This document shows positions 6,234-14,440 of a stretch of 14,556 bases of DNA, in pieces. How positions within the stretch are numbered: position 1 is the stretch's first letter; every line of letters starts with the position of its first letter. The stretch lies in NCBI GenBank assembly GCA_903832475.1, contig CAILBQ010000090.1, positions 1-14,556 of the forward strand, given 5' to 3'. The position numbers and the translations under genes are program-made. The notes under the pieces were generated by a model. That model made no database searches. It saw only the letters and a list, made by a program, of their open reading frames with translations, and had not been told where the DNA came from. This DNA comes from an uncultured Acidobacteriota bacterium. Its GTDB lineage: Bacteria; Acidobacteriota; Terriglobia; Terriglobales; Acidobacteriaceae.

Positions 6234-7415
6234 ATGAATCAGCCAGACCCCGTGCAAGAGTCGATAGCGATTCCAATGGCAGATCCCGACCAACTCCAGG
6301 CTCTCCCTGGCTCGTTCCCCCCCGCTGCCCCGCCGGAGCCCGCCGAGACCCGCTTCGTGAAAAAAATGCTTTTCGGCCCGCAAGGCCTGCGCGTGGGCTG
6401 GTCGGTTCTCCTGTTCCTGATCATGGCCTTTTTGGTCATGGGTGTTCTCGGCCTGAGCACCATGCTGGTCATGAAATTCGTCCTTCACATCAAGACTGGC
6501 CAGTTTTCCGCACTGACCGCATCCCTTCAAGAAGGTATCCAATTCGTCGGCCTGCTCACCGCCGCTGCCATTTCAGCCTTGATCGAGCGCCGCCGCATCC
6601 TGGATTACAACCTCTCCGGCCCCAGCCGTGTCCGCCACTTCATCACCGGATTCGTGCTTGGCTTCGGAATGCTGTCGCTGCTGGTCGGCGTCTTGTATCA
6701 GGGCCACTGGCTGCAGTTTGGCGCGGTTTCTCTCACCGGCGCAGCCATTCTCCAATTCGGACTTCTCTGGGGCTTTGCTTTCCTGCTCACCGGCCTCTGC
6801 GAAGAAGGCATGGTCCGTTGCTATATGCTTTTCACCCTAACCCGCGGCGTGAATTACTGGTGGGCGCTGGGCACGGTCAGCTTCTTCTGCCTTACCAGCT
6901 TCCTGCTGCACGGCAACGGCGCCGGTGGCGTCTATCTCATGGCGGCCCTCGGCGTCGTTCCCTGCCTTTTGCTCGAACTGCGCAAAGCTCCCTCGGCCGG
7001 CTTCTGGGAAGCAGCGTGGCTTACTTCCACCTTCTTCGGCTGGATGCACACCACCAACAAAGGCGAAACCTGGATTGGCATCTTTTCCGCCGCGGCCATC
7101 GGATTCGTCTTCTGCGTCAGCGTCTACCTCACGCGGTCAGCCTGGTGGGCGATCGGCTTCCACGCCGCCTGGGACTGGGCGCAGACCTACTTTTACGGCA
7201 CCGCCGACAGCGGCCTGCAGCCCAAGGGTCATTTCCTCACCACCAACCCCATCGGCAACGTCCTGTGGAGCGGCGGCACCGACGGCCCGGAAGGCAGCAT
7301 TCTCATCCTACCCACGGTTCTGCTGACCCTGCTCCTGCTCGTCGTGTTCTATCGCCGCAGGAAAATCGACACTGCGACGCCCCAAATCACTGGCGAAACC
7401 AGCCTGCTTTCCTGA
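6234..7415 (+). CDS. CPBP-family intramembrane metalloprotease
   Basis: A multi-pass membrane protein of 393 residues in the CPBP (Abi/Rce1-like) family of glutamate-dependent intramembrane proteases. The first 45 residues are a soluble Pro-rich tail; roughly eight hydrophobic segments follow. The three family motifs are visible: EEGMVR (190-195), FGWMH (268-272) with Asn at 275, and HAAWD (310-314, Asp where Asn is common). The distance from motif 1 to motif 2 is about 80 residues against about 35 usual; an extra hydrophobic stretch (about 216-248) containing FLLHG fills the gap, so H226 could be the working His instead. ATG 6234 has AAGGA at good spacing. The GntR-type gene follows after 3 bases, so they are cotranscribed. 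Substrate and role are unknown; family members act in signalling, maturation and immunity. Confidence 0.88.
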   Translation: MNQPDPVQESIAIPMADPDQLQALPGSFPPAAPPEPAETRFVKKMLFGPQGLRVGWSVLLFLIMAFLVMGVLGLSTMLVMKFVLHIKTGQFSALTASLQEGIQFVGLLTAAAISALIERRRILDYNLSGPSRVRHFITGFVLGFGMLSLLVGVLYQGHWLQFGAVSLTGAAILQFGLLWGFAFLLTGLCEEGMVRCYMLFTLTRGVNYWWALGTVSFFCLTSFLLHGNGAGGVYLMAALGVVPCLLLELRKAPSAGFWEAAWLTSTFFGWMHTTNKGETWIGIFSAAAIGFVFCVSVYLTRSAWWAIGFHAAWDWAQTYFYGTADSGLQPKGHFLTTNPIGNVLWSGGTDGPEGSILILPTVLLTLLLLVVFYRRRKIDTATPQITGETSLLS

Positions 7416-7418
7416 CCG

Positions 7419-8396
7419 ATGCGACTCTGGCTCAATCGCGACGGCACGGTATCGGTGCGCGATCAGCTTCGTACCCAGATTGCCCTCAGCATTCTCTGCG
7501 GCGAACTCACCGCCGGGCAGCGTTTGCCCAGCACCCGCGACCTGGCCCGCCGCTATGGCATCCACGCCAACACCGCCAGCGCCACCTATCGCCAGCTTGA
7601 ATCACAGGGCTGGCTTGAATTCCGCCACGGCAGCGGCGTCTTCGTCCGTGGAAGCCGCCCCAATGCGGCTGCCGCCGCGGAATGGAAGGCACATCTGGCT
7701 CCCACGCAGGCCGTCGATCGCCTGCTGGCCAACTTCCTCACCATTGCGCGAAAGCTGCCGGCGTCCGAAGCGCTGATTCGGTCGCGTCTTCGCCTTTGGT
7801 TGAACCAGGAGCCTCCGTCTCGCTGGCTGGTCGTCGAGCCGGAGCCGGAACTGCGCCGCATCCTCGTCTTCGAGTTGAAGGCCAGCATGAAGCTGCCGGT
7901 TTCTGGGTGCTCCCTCGACGACCTTGCTCTTCCCAAAGCGGTCGATGGCGCCCTGACCGTCTCGCTTCCCAACCGCGCCGAATCGGTGCGATCCCGGCTT
8001 TCGGCTGACGTCCCCTTCCACACCGTCCTGGTCCACCCGGTCGGCCCATCTCTGGAGAGCTACCTGCCCGTCCGGGAAGGTGCCCTCATCGGCATCGTCT
8101 CCCGCTGGAAGGAATTTCATCGCATCGCCCAGGTTATGCTGACCGCCGGCGGAGTTCCGCCCGCCAGCCTGCTCATTCGCGATGCCGCCGGACCCGGCTG
8201 GCGCCGCGGGCTAACCCAGGCCTCGGCCCTGGTCTGCGATGCCGCCACCGAGCCGCTGCTGCCGAAGAACATTCGCATCATCGCCTACCGCCTCATCTCG
8301 CAGGCCTCCATCGCCCAGTTCCAGCAGATCGAATCGACCCTCGAACGCGAAATCCTCATCCCCGTCGTCCCATCCATCGAACCGCCGGTACTGTGA
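7419..8396 (+). CDS. GntR-type transcription regulator with unrecognised C-terminal domain
   Basis: A 325-residue DNA-binding protein. Residues 10-76 form a GntR winged helix: VRDQLRTQIALSILCGELTAGQRLPSTRDLARRYGIHANTASATYRQLESQGWLEFRHGSGVFVRG has the family's conserved positions, including LPSTRDLA and the wing GSGVFV. The remaining 250 residues are not a UTRA or FCD domain as far as I can see, nor an aminotransferase (MocR type needs about 350 residues and a PLP lysine). They contain alternating strands and helices (ESYLPVREGALIGIVSRW, PASLLIRDAAGPGW) and may bind a ligand. The gene starts 3 bases after the CPBP stop with no ribosome site of its own, which suggests translational coupling. 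Regulation of the CPBP operon is the simplest guess. Confidence 0.88.
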   Translation: MRLWLNRDGTVSVRDQLRTQIALSILCGELTAGQRLPSTRDLARRYGIHANTASATYRQLESQGWLEFRHGSGVFVRGSRPNAAAAAEWKAHLAPTQAVDRLLANFLTIARKLPASEALIRSRLRLWLNQEPPSRWLVVEPEPELRRILVFELKASMKLPVSGCSLDDLALPKAVDGALTVSLPNRAESVRSRLSADVPFHTVLVHPVGPSLESYLPVREGALIGIVSRWKEFHRIAQVMLTAGGVPPASLLIRDAAGPGWRRGLTQASALVCDAATEPLLPKNIRIIAYRLISQASIAQFQQIESTLEREILIPVVPSIEPPVL

Positions 8397-8459
8397 CACT
8401 CACGATACTGTCCCATCGCGCCAACATCCGCGTTTGAATCGCTCCTAAGATTCGATCTC

Positions 8460-9053
8460 ATGAAGCGCGCAACCGCACTCCTCGCCACTCTCCTCAGCCT
8501 CACGGGCATCCTTGCAGGGCAGCAGCTACCGTCCGCGCCCACGCCCATACCTTCGCAGGCCGACGACGATGCCTGGAACCGTCTCAGCTGGATCACGCCC
8601 GACACCCAGGTTTCCGTCTCCCGTCCGCATCACCTTCCCTTTCGCTGCTCCGACCTCCGCGTTACCGATCAAGGCCTGTCCTGCGAATTCCGTTCCATCT
8701 GGACCTCCTCTCTCGACCTCGATTTACCTCGCGCTGAGGTACGCAGCGTCAGCATCCGGCACGACAAACGCAATTTCTGGATCGGCGTCGCCGCCATGTC
8801 CACCCTTGGATTCGTGGTCGGAGCCAGCAAATCAGAGTCCGGCCCGTACAACTACCGTGCTGAAAATGGCTTGATCGGCGCCGGCCTGCTCGGCCTGGCC
8901 ACCACGCCGCTGGTCATCGCCGTCGTCCCGCTCCTGCCCGGCCACACCGTGTACCGGGCGAGTTCCGCAATCTCCGTACCCAAGGCTTCCAGGTCTCCGG
9001 GACGAGTCCATGCGCTCCTGCTGCGTCATCGCTCATCCACGGTCACTGACTGA
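8460..9053 (+). CDS. Exported or membrane-anchored protein of unknown function
   Basis: I do not recognise this 197-residue protein. Residues 1-20 look like a signal peptide (MKRATALLATLLSLTGILAG followed by QQLPSAPTP). Residues 35-100 form a soluble, Ser/Asp-rich stretch with two Cys (LPFRCSDLRVTDQGLSCEF) that could form a disulphide outside the cell. Two hydrophobic segments follow, near 107-121 (FWIGVAAMSTLGFVVGA) and 136-158 (NGLIGAGLLGLATTPLVIAVVPLLPG), and a short basic tail. ATG 8460 has no clear ribosome site. It lies 63 bases after the GntR-type gene and 74 before the acylase, and may belong to either transcript. Signal peptide and composition support coding; function cannot be named. 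Confidence 0.72.
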   Translation: MKRATALLATLLSLTGILAGQQLPSAPTPIPSQADDDAWNRLSWITPDTQVSVSRPHHLPFRCSDLRVTDQGLSCEFRSIWTSSLDLDLPRAEVRSVSIRHDKRNFWIGVAAMSTLGFVVGASKSESGPYNYRAENGLIGAGLLGLATTPLVIAVVPLLPGHTVYRASSAISVPKASRSPGRVHALLLRHRSSTVTD

Positions 9054-9092
9054 CCGAGCTCTGAAGCAGTCGTGGCTTTCTCCACTCCTCGC

Positions 9093-9125
9093 AGGTATCC
9101 TGTCATTGCACTCGACAGGCTACCT
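9093..9125. promoter_or_regulatory. 12-bp inverted repeat abutting the acylase start
   Basis: AGGTATCCTGTC (9093-9104) is matched inverted by GACAGGCTACCT (9114-9125) with a single mismatch in 12, around a 9-base spacer. The right arm ends 2 bases before the TTG start at 9128 and includes the only Shine-Dalgarno-like AGG. It could be an operator for a dimeric repressor or an mRNA hairpin that hides the ribosome site. No T-run follows, so a terminator is unlikely. Confidence 0.55.
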
Positions 9126-9127
9126 AC

Positions 9128-11641
9128 TTGACGCAAGATTCAATCGCAGCCAGCATGCCAGCAAGACCAGCGCGCACGTCCTTCACAAGGCGCTGGCTAC
9201 GCCGCTCTCTCTGGACACTTACCTGCATCGTTCTGCTGGTACTAATGCTGGCCGGCGGCGGCCTGCTTTGGCTGCATCACGCCATGGTCACTTCCCTGCC
9301 CGTAATCGACGGCAGCCTCAAGACTCCCGGCCTGGTTTCGACTGTGACGGTCCGCCGCGACCACCACGGCGTGCCCCACATCGAAGCCGCCACTCTCGAC
9401 GACCTGCTCATGGCCCAGGGCTACGTCACCGCCCAGGACCGCCTCTGGCAAATGGACATGCTGCGCCGTAACGCCGCCGGCGAGCTCGCCGAGATCCTCG
9501 GCAGCTCTCTTATCGAACACGACAAGGCCGAGCGCGTTCTCCAGTTCCGCAACGTCGCCCAGCGAGTCTACCGCAGCCTGCCCGACGCCGACCGCCACCG
9601 CTACGAGCAATACGCACGCGGCGTGAATCTCTTCCTCGACCAGAACCAAGGACGCCTGCCCGCAGAATTCCGCTTCCTCCACTACCGCCCGCATCGCTGG
9701 ACCGGCGCTGACTCCATCCTCATCGGCCTGAACATGGTGCAAAGCCTCGATTCCCGCTGGGAAGACAAGCTGTCCCGCGAACAAGTCTCACGGCACCTTC
9801 ACGACCCCAAGCTCGAGGCGGATCTATACCCGGTCGGCTCCTGGCGCGATCAGCCGCCTTCTTCGGCAGTTTCCGACATGACTCAACCGCATCCTGCGCC
9901 GCCGCCCGCCGACGACGAGGACCCCGACCAGACCCAGGCCCGCACGGGGCCTGGCCCTGCGCTGCCCGGAGAAGACTGGCGACAGATCCGCGCCACGCTC
10001 GGTCTGCCGCAGTGTGAAGGCTGCGCTCCCGGCTCCAACAACTGGGTCATCGCCGGCAAGCACACCGCCAGCGGAAAGCCCCTGCTGGCCAACGACATGC
10101 ACCTTGGCCTCTCCGTCCCGAACATCTGGTACATGGCCGATCTAAAAGCCCCCGGCCTGCACGCCGCCGGCGTCACGCTGCCCGGCGTGCCCTTCGTCAT
10201 CGCCGGCCACAACGACCACGTTGCGTGGGGATTCACCGCACTCTACGCCGACGTGCAGGATCTCTACGTGGAGAAGCTCGACGGCAAGGGCAACTACGCC
10301 GGCGCTCACGGCGAATGGCTTCCGCTCGCGCACGCTCAGGAGACCATCCACGTGCGCTTTGGCCGTGACGTCAAGCTCGACGTCCAGCTCACACCGCACG
10401 GCCCCCTGCTCAACCCCATCTTTCACAACGAGACCCGCGCCATCGCCCTGCACTGGACGCTTTACGATCCGGCCCTCGCGTCGATCCCGCTCTACGAGCT
10501 CAACACCGCCCAGGACTGGCCGCACTTCTCCGCCGCGCTCGATGCCTGGTGCTGGCCCACGCAGAACGTCGTCTATGCCGATGATGCCGGCCACATTGCC
10601 TACCACGCAGTCGGCAAAGTTCCCGTCCGTCCCGGCGGCTTGACCAGTCTGCCCATCTCATGGAACGACGCGCCGCAGCATGAATGGCAGGGCTACATTC
10701 CTTTCAGTGAGCTGCCCAACGCCTACGATCCAGCCTCCGGCCTGCTTGCCACTGCCAACGCCCGCGTCACCCCCAACGACACCAACTTCCCGCTTACCCT
10801 GGCCTGGCCTGATCCCTACCGCATCGAACGCGTCTATAAAGATCTTCGCGGCCGCGAAGGCCTCACACGCGCCGACATGCTCGCCGTCCAGACCGACATC
10901 TACAGCGAAGTCGACCAGGAGCTCGCTCACCGCTTTTCCTACGCCATCGATCGCAGCGGCGCCACCGATCCACGGTTGAAGCAGGCTGCCGACCTGCTGC
11001 GCAGCTGGGACGGCAAGATGACTACCGATTCTGCCGCCGCATCGATCATCCTCCGCGCGCGTCAGGCCTTCTGGCCATTGGTCCTGGAACCCAAGCTGGG
11101 CAGCGATGCGGCCTCCTACGAATGGCCGGAATCGAATTTCGCGGAGGAAGAAATCATCATGCATGGCTCCGCGCCCTCCGGCCCCGACAATCCGTCAAGC
11201 TGGCTCCCGGCCAACTACAAAGACTGGGACGCGCTGCTCACCGAAGCTGTCCGCCGCGGCCTCGAAAACGGCAAGGCTCCCAAAGATCTGGCGCGGTGGG
11301 ATTACGGTTCCTGGCACGTCGTGGATCTTGAGCATCCCGTCTTCCAGCTCCTGCCCATCGTCAAGAATTGGGCAGGCACCGGCGCCCAGCCGCTCAGCGG
11401 AGACACCACCACCATCAAGCAGGTTGGCCGCGCCTTCGGACCCAGCCAGCGCTTCACCATGGACTGGTCAGCGCCCGACGCTTCGACCGAGAACATCGTC
11501 CTCGGCGAGAGCGGCGACCCGGCCAGCGATTGGTTCCGCGACCAGTGGTCGACCTGGTATACGGGCAACACCTTCGCGCTTCCCTTTTCCACTCCCGCCG
11601 TTGCGTCCGAGACGACGCATACCTTGCAACTGGTGCCGTAG
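9128..11641 (+). CDS. Penicillin acylase-family N-terminal nucleophile hydrolase
   Basis: An 837-residue amidase precursor of the penicillin G acylase/acyl-homoserine-lactone acylase family (usual length 750-850) that hydrolyses amide bonds after self-cleavage into alpha and beta chains. A single membrane anchor at about residues 27-50 (TLTCIVLLVLMLAGGGLLWL) places it on the outer face. The alpha part has VRRDHHGVPHIEA and AQDRLWQMDMLRR. A Pro/Asp-rich spacer (about 255-300) precedes the cleavage site GSNNW, whose Ser303 becomes the beta-chain nucleophile. NDMHLGLSVPNIWY and TANARV (N544, near beta position 242, the oxyanion-hole Asn) follow as expected, so it should be active. The natural acyl substrate cannot be read. 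TTG 9128 gives the anchor a basic leader; ATG 9155 is an alternative. Its stop overlaps the next GTG start. Confidence 0.93.
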   Translation: MTQDSIAASMPARPARTSFTRRWLRRSLWTLTCIVLLVLMLAGGGLLWLHHAMVTSLPVIDGSLKTPGLVSTVTVRRDHHGVPHIEAATLDDLLMAQGYVTAQDRLWQMDMLRRNAAGELAEILGSSLIEHDKAERVLQFRNVAQRVYRSLPDADRHRYEQYARGVNLFLDQNQGRLPAEFRFLHYRPHRWTGADSILIGLNMVQSLDSRWEDKLSREQVSRHLHDPKLEADLYPVGSWRDQPPSSAVSDMTQPHPAPPPADDEDPDQTQARTGPGPALPGEDWRQIRATLGLPQCEGCAPGSNNWVIAGKHTASGKPLLANDMHLGLSVPNIWYMADLKAPGLHAAGVTLPGVPFVIAGHNDHVAWGFTALYADVQDLYVEKLDGKGNYAGAHGEWLPLAHAQETIHVRFGRDVKLDVQLTPHGPLLNPIFHNETRAIALHWTLYDPALASIPLYELNTAQDWPHFSAALDAWCWPTQNVVYADDAGHIAYHAVGKVPVRPGGLTSLPISWNDAPQHEWQGYIPFSELPNAYDPASGLLATANARVTPNDTNFPLTLAWPDPYRIERVYKDLRGREGLTRADMLAVQTDIYSEVDQELAHRFSYAIDRSGATDPRLKQAADLLRSWDGKMTTDSAAASIILRARQAFWPLVLEPKLGSDAASYEWPESNFAEEEIIMHGSAPSGPDNPSSWLPANYKDWDALLTEAVRRGLENGKAPKDLARWDYGSWHVVDLEHPVFQLLPIVKNWAGTGAQPLSGDTTTIKQVGRAFGPSQRFTMDWSAPDASTENIVLGESGDPASDWFRDQWSTWYTGNTFALPFSTPAVASETTHTLQLVP

Positions 11642-13515
11642 TGCAATCAGGCGACGCCAGCAGCCCCAACCCGGAATTCTCTCCCGCGCATCGCAAGCTA
11701 CGCATGACCGCGGTCCTTCAGGCGCTGTCCATCCCCACCGCGGCCGTGCTCGCTTCCGCACCGCGCTACCTGCGAGGCATCTCCTGTGGACACGACTTCG
11801 ACTTCCACATCATCTCCTGGATGGAAACCCAACGGAGCTGGTCCGAGCACGTGTTCTATCCCCACTGGGCGCAAAGCCCTAACTGGGGAGCCGGCGAACC
11901 CCGCTTCGTCTTCTACCCGCCCCTCACCTGGATGGCTGGCGCCCTGCTCGGCTATCTCGACCGCTGGGATTACGTGCCGGCGATCATGATCTTTCTCATC
12001 CTGGTCGCCACCGGTTTCGCGACACGTGCGCTGGCCCGGCAACTTCTCCCTCCAGCTCAATCCACCCTCGCCGGCGCGCTTGCCGCGGTCACTCCCTACG
12101 GCCTGTTCACTGCCTATGAGCGAACCGCCTTTGGCGAACTGACTGCAGCGATCTTTATCCCTCTCCTTCTGCTCTACGCCTGGCGAATGCCTCGGCTCTC
12201 CAGCTCTTCCTCGGCGACTCAGACCGCTGCCAGCCAACCCTCCGTCCTTCGCTCCTTCGATTACTTGTCCGCCGTTCCGGTCGCGCTGCTGCTCACGCTG
12301 ACCTGGCTCACCAATGCTCCCGCGGGCGTCATGGCCAGCTATCTGCTCGCCTTTGCCGCGCTCGCTGCGGCCATCCTCCGTCGCGCCTGGTGGCCGATCG
12401 TTCGCGCCCTGATCGCTGCGCCGCTCGGCCTCGGACTGGCCGGCTTCTATCTCGTCCCCGCCGCCTGGGAGCAGCGGTGGATTGCCATCGCCCAGGCGCT
12501 CGACGTCGGCATGCGCGTCTCCGACAGCTGGCTCTTCGCCCGCCACAGCGCTCCCGACATGGAACTCCACGACCGGGTTCTGCTTTACGCCTCGATCATC
12601 GCCGTGGTTACCATCACCATGGCCGCCGCCGGAGCAATTCTCGCCCTGCGCAGCCGCTCGCTCAACCGCGAAAACCGCGCCTGGTGGCTGCCCTTGACGA
12701 TTCTGGCCGCGGGAATTTTCCTTCTCCAGTTCCCCATCGCCGCCCCACTCTGGAATCATCTCCCCAAGCTCCAGTTCCTGCAGTTTCCCTGGCGCTGGCT
12801 CATGGTCCTCGCCACGCCCTACGCCATCCTGCTGGCCGCCGCAACCCCGCTTCGCACCCGCCGCGCAAAACTGCTCTCCTTCACTTTCTGCACCGTCACG
12901 TTGTCGACCTTCGCCATCTGCGCCTCGCTCTTCTTCTACCAGTACTGCGACGAAGAAGACGAAATCCGCAACCAGTTCACCATCTTCCACGACGGCAGCG
13001 GCATGGAAGGCACTGACGAATATGCCCCCGCCGGCGCCGACAACTCGCTCGTCGCCTCCGGTCTGCCCGATGGGTGCCTGGTCAGCGATCCCGACCAGCA
13101 ACTGGGCGAAACCGACCCCAATTCCGCACCCGTCTGGTATCCCGAACAAGGCTCCTGCGACGACACCTTCAAAGCCGACCTCTGGCAGAACGAGCACAAG
13201 ATCCTCTCTGTCGACACCGACTCCGCCGGATTTGTCATCCTTCGCCTGCGCCGCTACCCGGCATGGCGCATCAGGGTGAATGGCCAACCCGCCAACCAGC
13301 TCACCGACAAGCTCATCCGCCCCGTTCCCCTCCGCGACGACGGCTTGGTTGTCGTTCCAGTCAACGCCGGTTCCTCCACCATCGACGTCCGCTGGACCAA
13401 CACGCCCGACGTCTTCTGGGGCCGCTGGATCTCCGCCATCAGCGCATTTCTCCTGCTCCTCCTTACCGTCGTGGGCTTGTCGCAACACCGCCGCACACCG
13501 GCTCGTTTATCATGA
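11641..13515 (+). CDS. PF10131-like multi-pass membrane protein (PTPS-related, possible GT-C fold)
   Basis: A large membrane protein of about 624 residues resembling the '6-pyruvoyl-tetrahydropterin synthase related' membrane family (PF10131/COG5617), whose function is unknown despite the name. After a first hydrophobic segment comes GHDFDFHIISWMETQRSW, then FYPHWAQSPNWGAGEPRFVFYPPLTW, the hallmark region. About ten more hydrophobic segments follow to residue 440. A soluble loop (about 440-590) with acidic and Cys residues and a last helix near 600 complete it. The DFD motif after helix 1 resembles the Asp motif of GT-C glycosyltransferases, a hint that it transfers sugars from polyprenyl phosphate. 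GTG 11641 overlaps the acylase stop (TAGTG); ATG 11704 is the alternative. Its TGA overlaps the ispA ATG. Confidence 0.82.
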   Translation: MQSGDASSPNPEFSPAHRKLRMTAVLQALSIPTAAVLASAPRYLRGISCGHDFDFHIISWMETQRSWSEHVFYPHWAQSPNWGAGEPRFVFYPPLTWMAGALLGYLDRWDYVPAIMIFLILVATGFATRALARQLLPPAQSTLAGALAAVTPYGLFTAYERTAFGELTAAIFIPLLLLYAWRMPRLSSSSSATQTAASQPSVLRSFDYLSAVPVALLLTLTWLTNAPAGVMASYLLAFAALAAAILRRAWWPIVRALIAAPLGLGLAGFYLVPAAWEQRWIAIAQALDVGMRVSDSWLFARHSAPDMELHDRVLLYASIIAVVTITMAAAGAILALRSRSLNRENRAWWLPLTILAAGIFLLQFPIAAPLWNHLPKLQFLQFPWRWLMVLATPYAILLAAATPLRTRRAKLLSFTFCTVTLSTFAICASLFFYQYCDEEDEIRNQFTIFHDGSGMEGTDEYAPAGADNSLVASGLPDGCLVSDPDQQLGETDPNSAPVWYPEQGSCDDTFKADLWQNEHKILSVDTDSAGFVILRLRRYPAWRIRVNGQPANQLTDKLIRPVPLRDDGLVVVPVNAGSSTIDVRWTNTPDVFWGRWISAISAFLLLLLTVVGLSQHRRTPARLS

Positions 13516-14423
13516 ACAGAATGTTTGCTGAAGTTCATCAAGACGTCCGCTCGATCATCCGCCAGGGTGCGGAACTCACGGACCAGGCTCTCGAATCACT
13601 CGTCCCCCCGGCTACAACCATCCCGGTTTCGATCCACTCCGCCATGCGCCACTCGCTTTTTGCCGGCGGCAAGCGACTGCGCCCGGTGCTTGCCATCCAG
13701 GCAGCCGCCGCCATCGCCGGGGCCCCACCGTCTGGCATCGAAAAGCTCGCCGCAGCGCTCGAAATGCTGCACACCTACTCGCTCATCCACGACGACCTGC
13801 CCGCGCTCGACAACGACGATCTGCGCCGCGGCCACCCCACCTGCCACGTGGTCTACGGCGAAGCCATCGCCATCCTTGCCGGAGATGCGCTCCAGACCCA
13901 GGCTTACGAAGTCCTCGCCACGCTCAATTGCCCGGCCGCAGCCACTGTCGAAATCATTCGCCTCATCGCCCAAGCCACGGGCACCGTCGACGGCATGATC
14001 GGAGGCCAGGTCCAGGACCTCGAAGCCGAACACCAGAAGCCCACCGCCACTCTCGTCGACGCCATCCACCGCGCCAAGACCGGCGCCCTGATCCGCGTCA
14101 GCGTCGTTGCCGGCGGCATCTTCGCCGGAGCCACTCCCGAGCAGGTCAAGCAACTCGATATCTTCGGCCGCAAAGCCGGCCTTGCCTTCCAGATCGTCGA
14201 CGACATCCTCGACGTCACTCAGGACTCCGCCCAGCTCGGCAAGACCGCCGGCAAAGATCTGACCAGCGACAAGGCCACCTGGCCCGCCGTCTTCGGCCTC
14301 GAACAAAGCCAGCAGGACGCCGCCCGCCTCGTCACAGAAGCCTTCGCCGCCCTCGAATCCCTGGGTCCCCGTGCAGAAGGCCTGAAGACCGTTGCCCGCT
14401 ACCTCGTCGAACGCAAAAACTGA
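13512..14423 (+). CDS. ispA: Farnesyl diphosphate synthase (short-chain polyprenyl synthetase)
   Basis: A cytosolic enzyme that condenses dimethylallyl diphosphate with two isopentenyl diphosphates to give C15 farnesyl diphosphate, the primer for UppS and quinone side chains. The 303-residue length is normal. GGKRLRP is at 52-58, the first Asp-rich motif DDLPALD at 94-100 within HTYSLIHDDLPALDNDDLRRG, and the second, DDILD, at 230-234; GMIGGQVQDL and KTGALI are also in place. The DDxxxxD form and the residues before it are typical of bacterial FPP/GPP synthases, so C15 (or C10-C20) product length is likely. ATG 13512 overlaps the TGA of the membrane-protein gene (ATGA); ATG 13521 is possible. 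No terminator is visible before the tandem repeats. Confidence 0.94.
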   Translation: MNRMFAEVHQDVRSIIRQGAELTDQALESLVPPATTIPVSIHSAMRHSLFAGGKRLRPVLAIQAAAAIAGAPPSGIEKLAAALEMLHTYSLIHDDLPALDNDDLRRGHPTCHVVYGEAIAILAGDALQTQAYEVLATLNCPAAATVEIIRLIAQATGTVDGMIGGQVQDLEAEHQKPTATLVDAIHRAKTGALIRVSVVAGGIFAGATPEQVKQLDIFGRKAGLAFQIVDDILDVTQDSAQLGKTAGKDLTSDKATWPAVFGLEQSQQDAARLVTEAFAALESLGPRAEGLKTVARYLVERKN

Positions 14424-14440
14424 CCCTCACCCATCGCAAA

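Noticed and set aside
11698..13488. 596-codon open frame on the minus strand
   Set aside because: Antisense to the PF10131-like gene. It is Gly/Glu/Asp/Arg-rich with no domain or hydrophobic pattern, as expected from the complement of a G+C-rich membrane protein gene.
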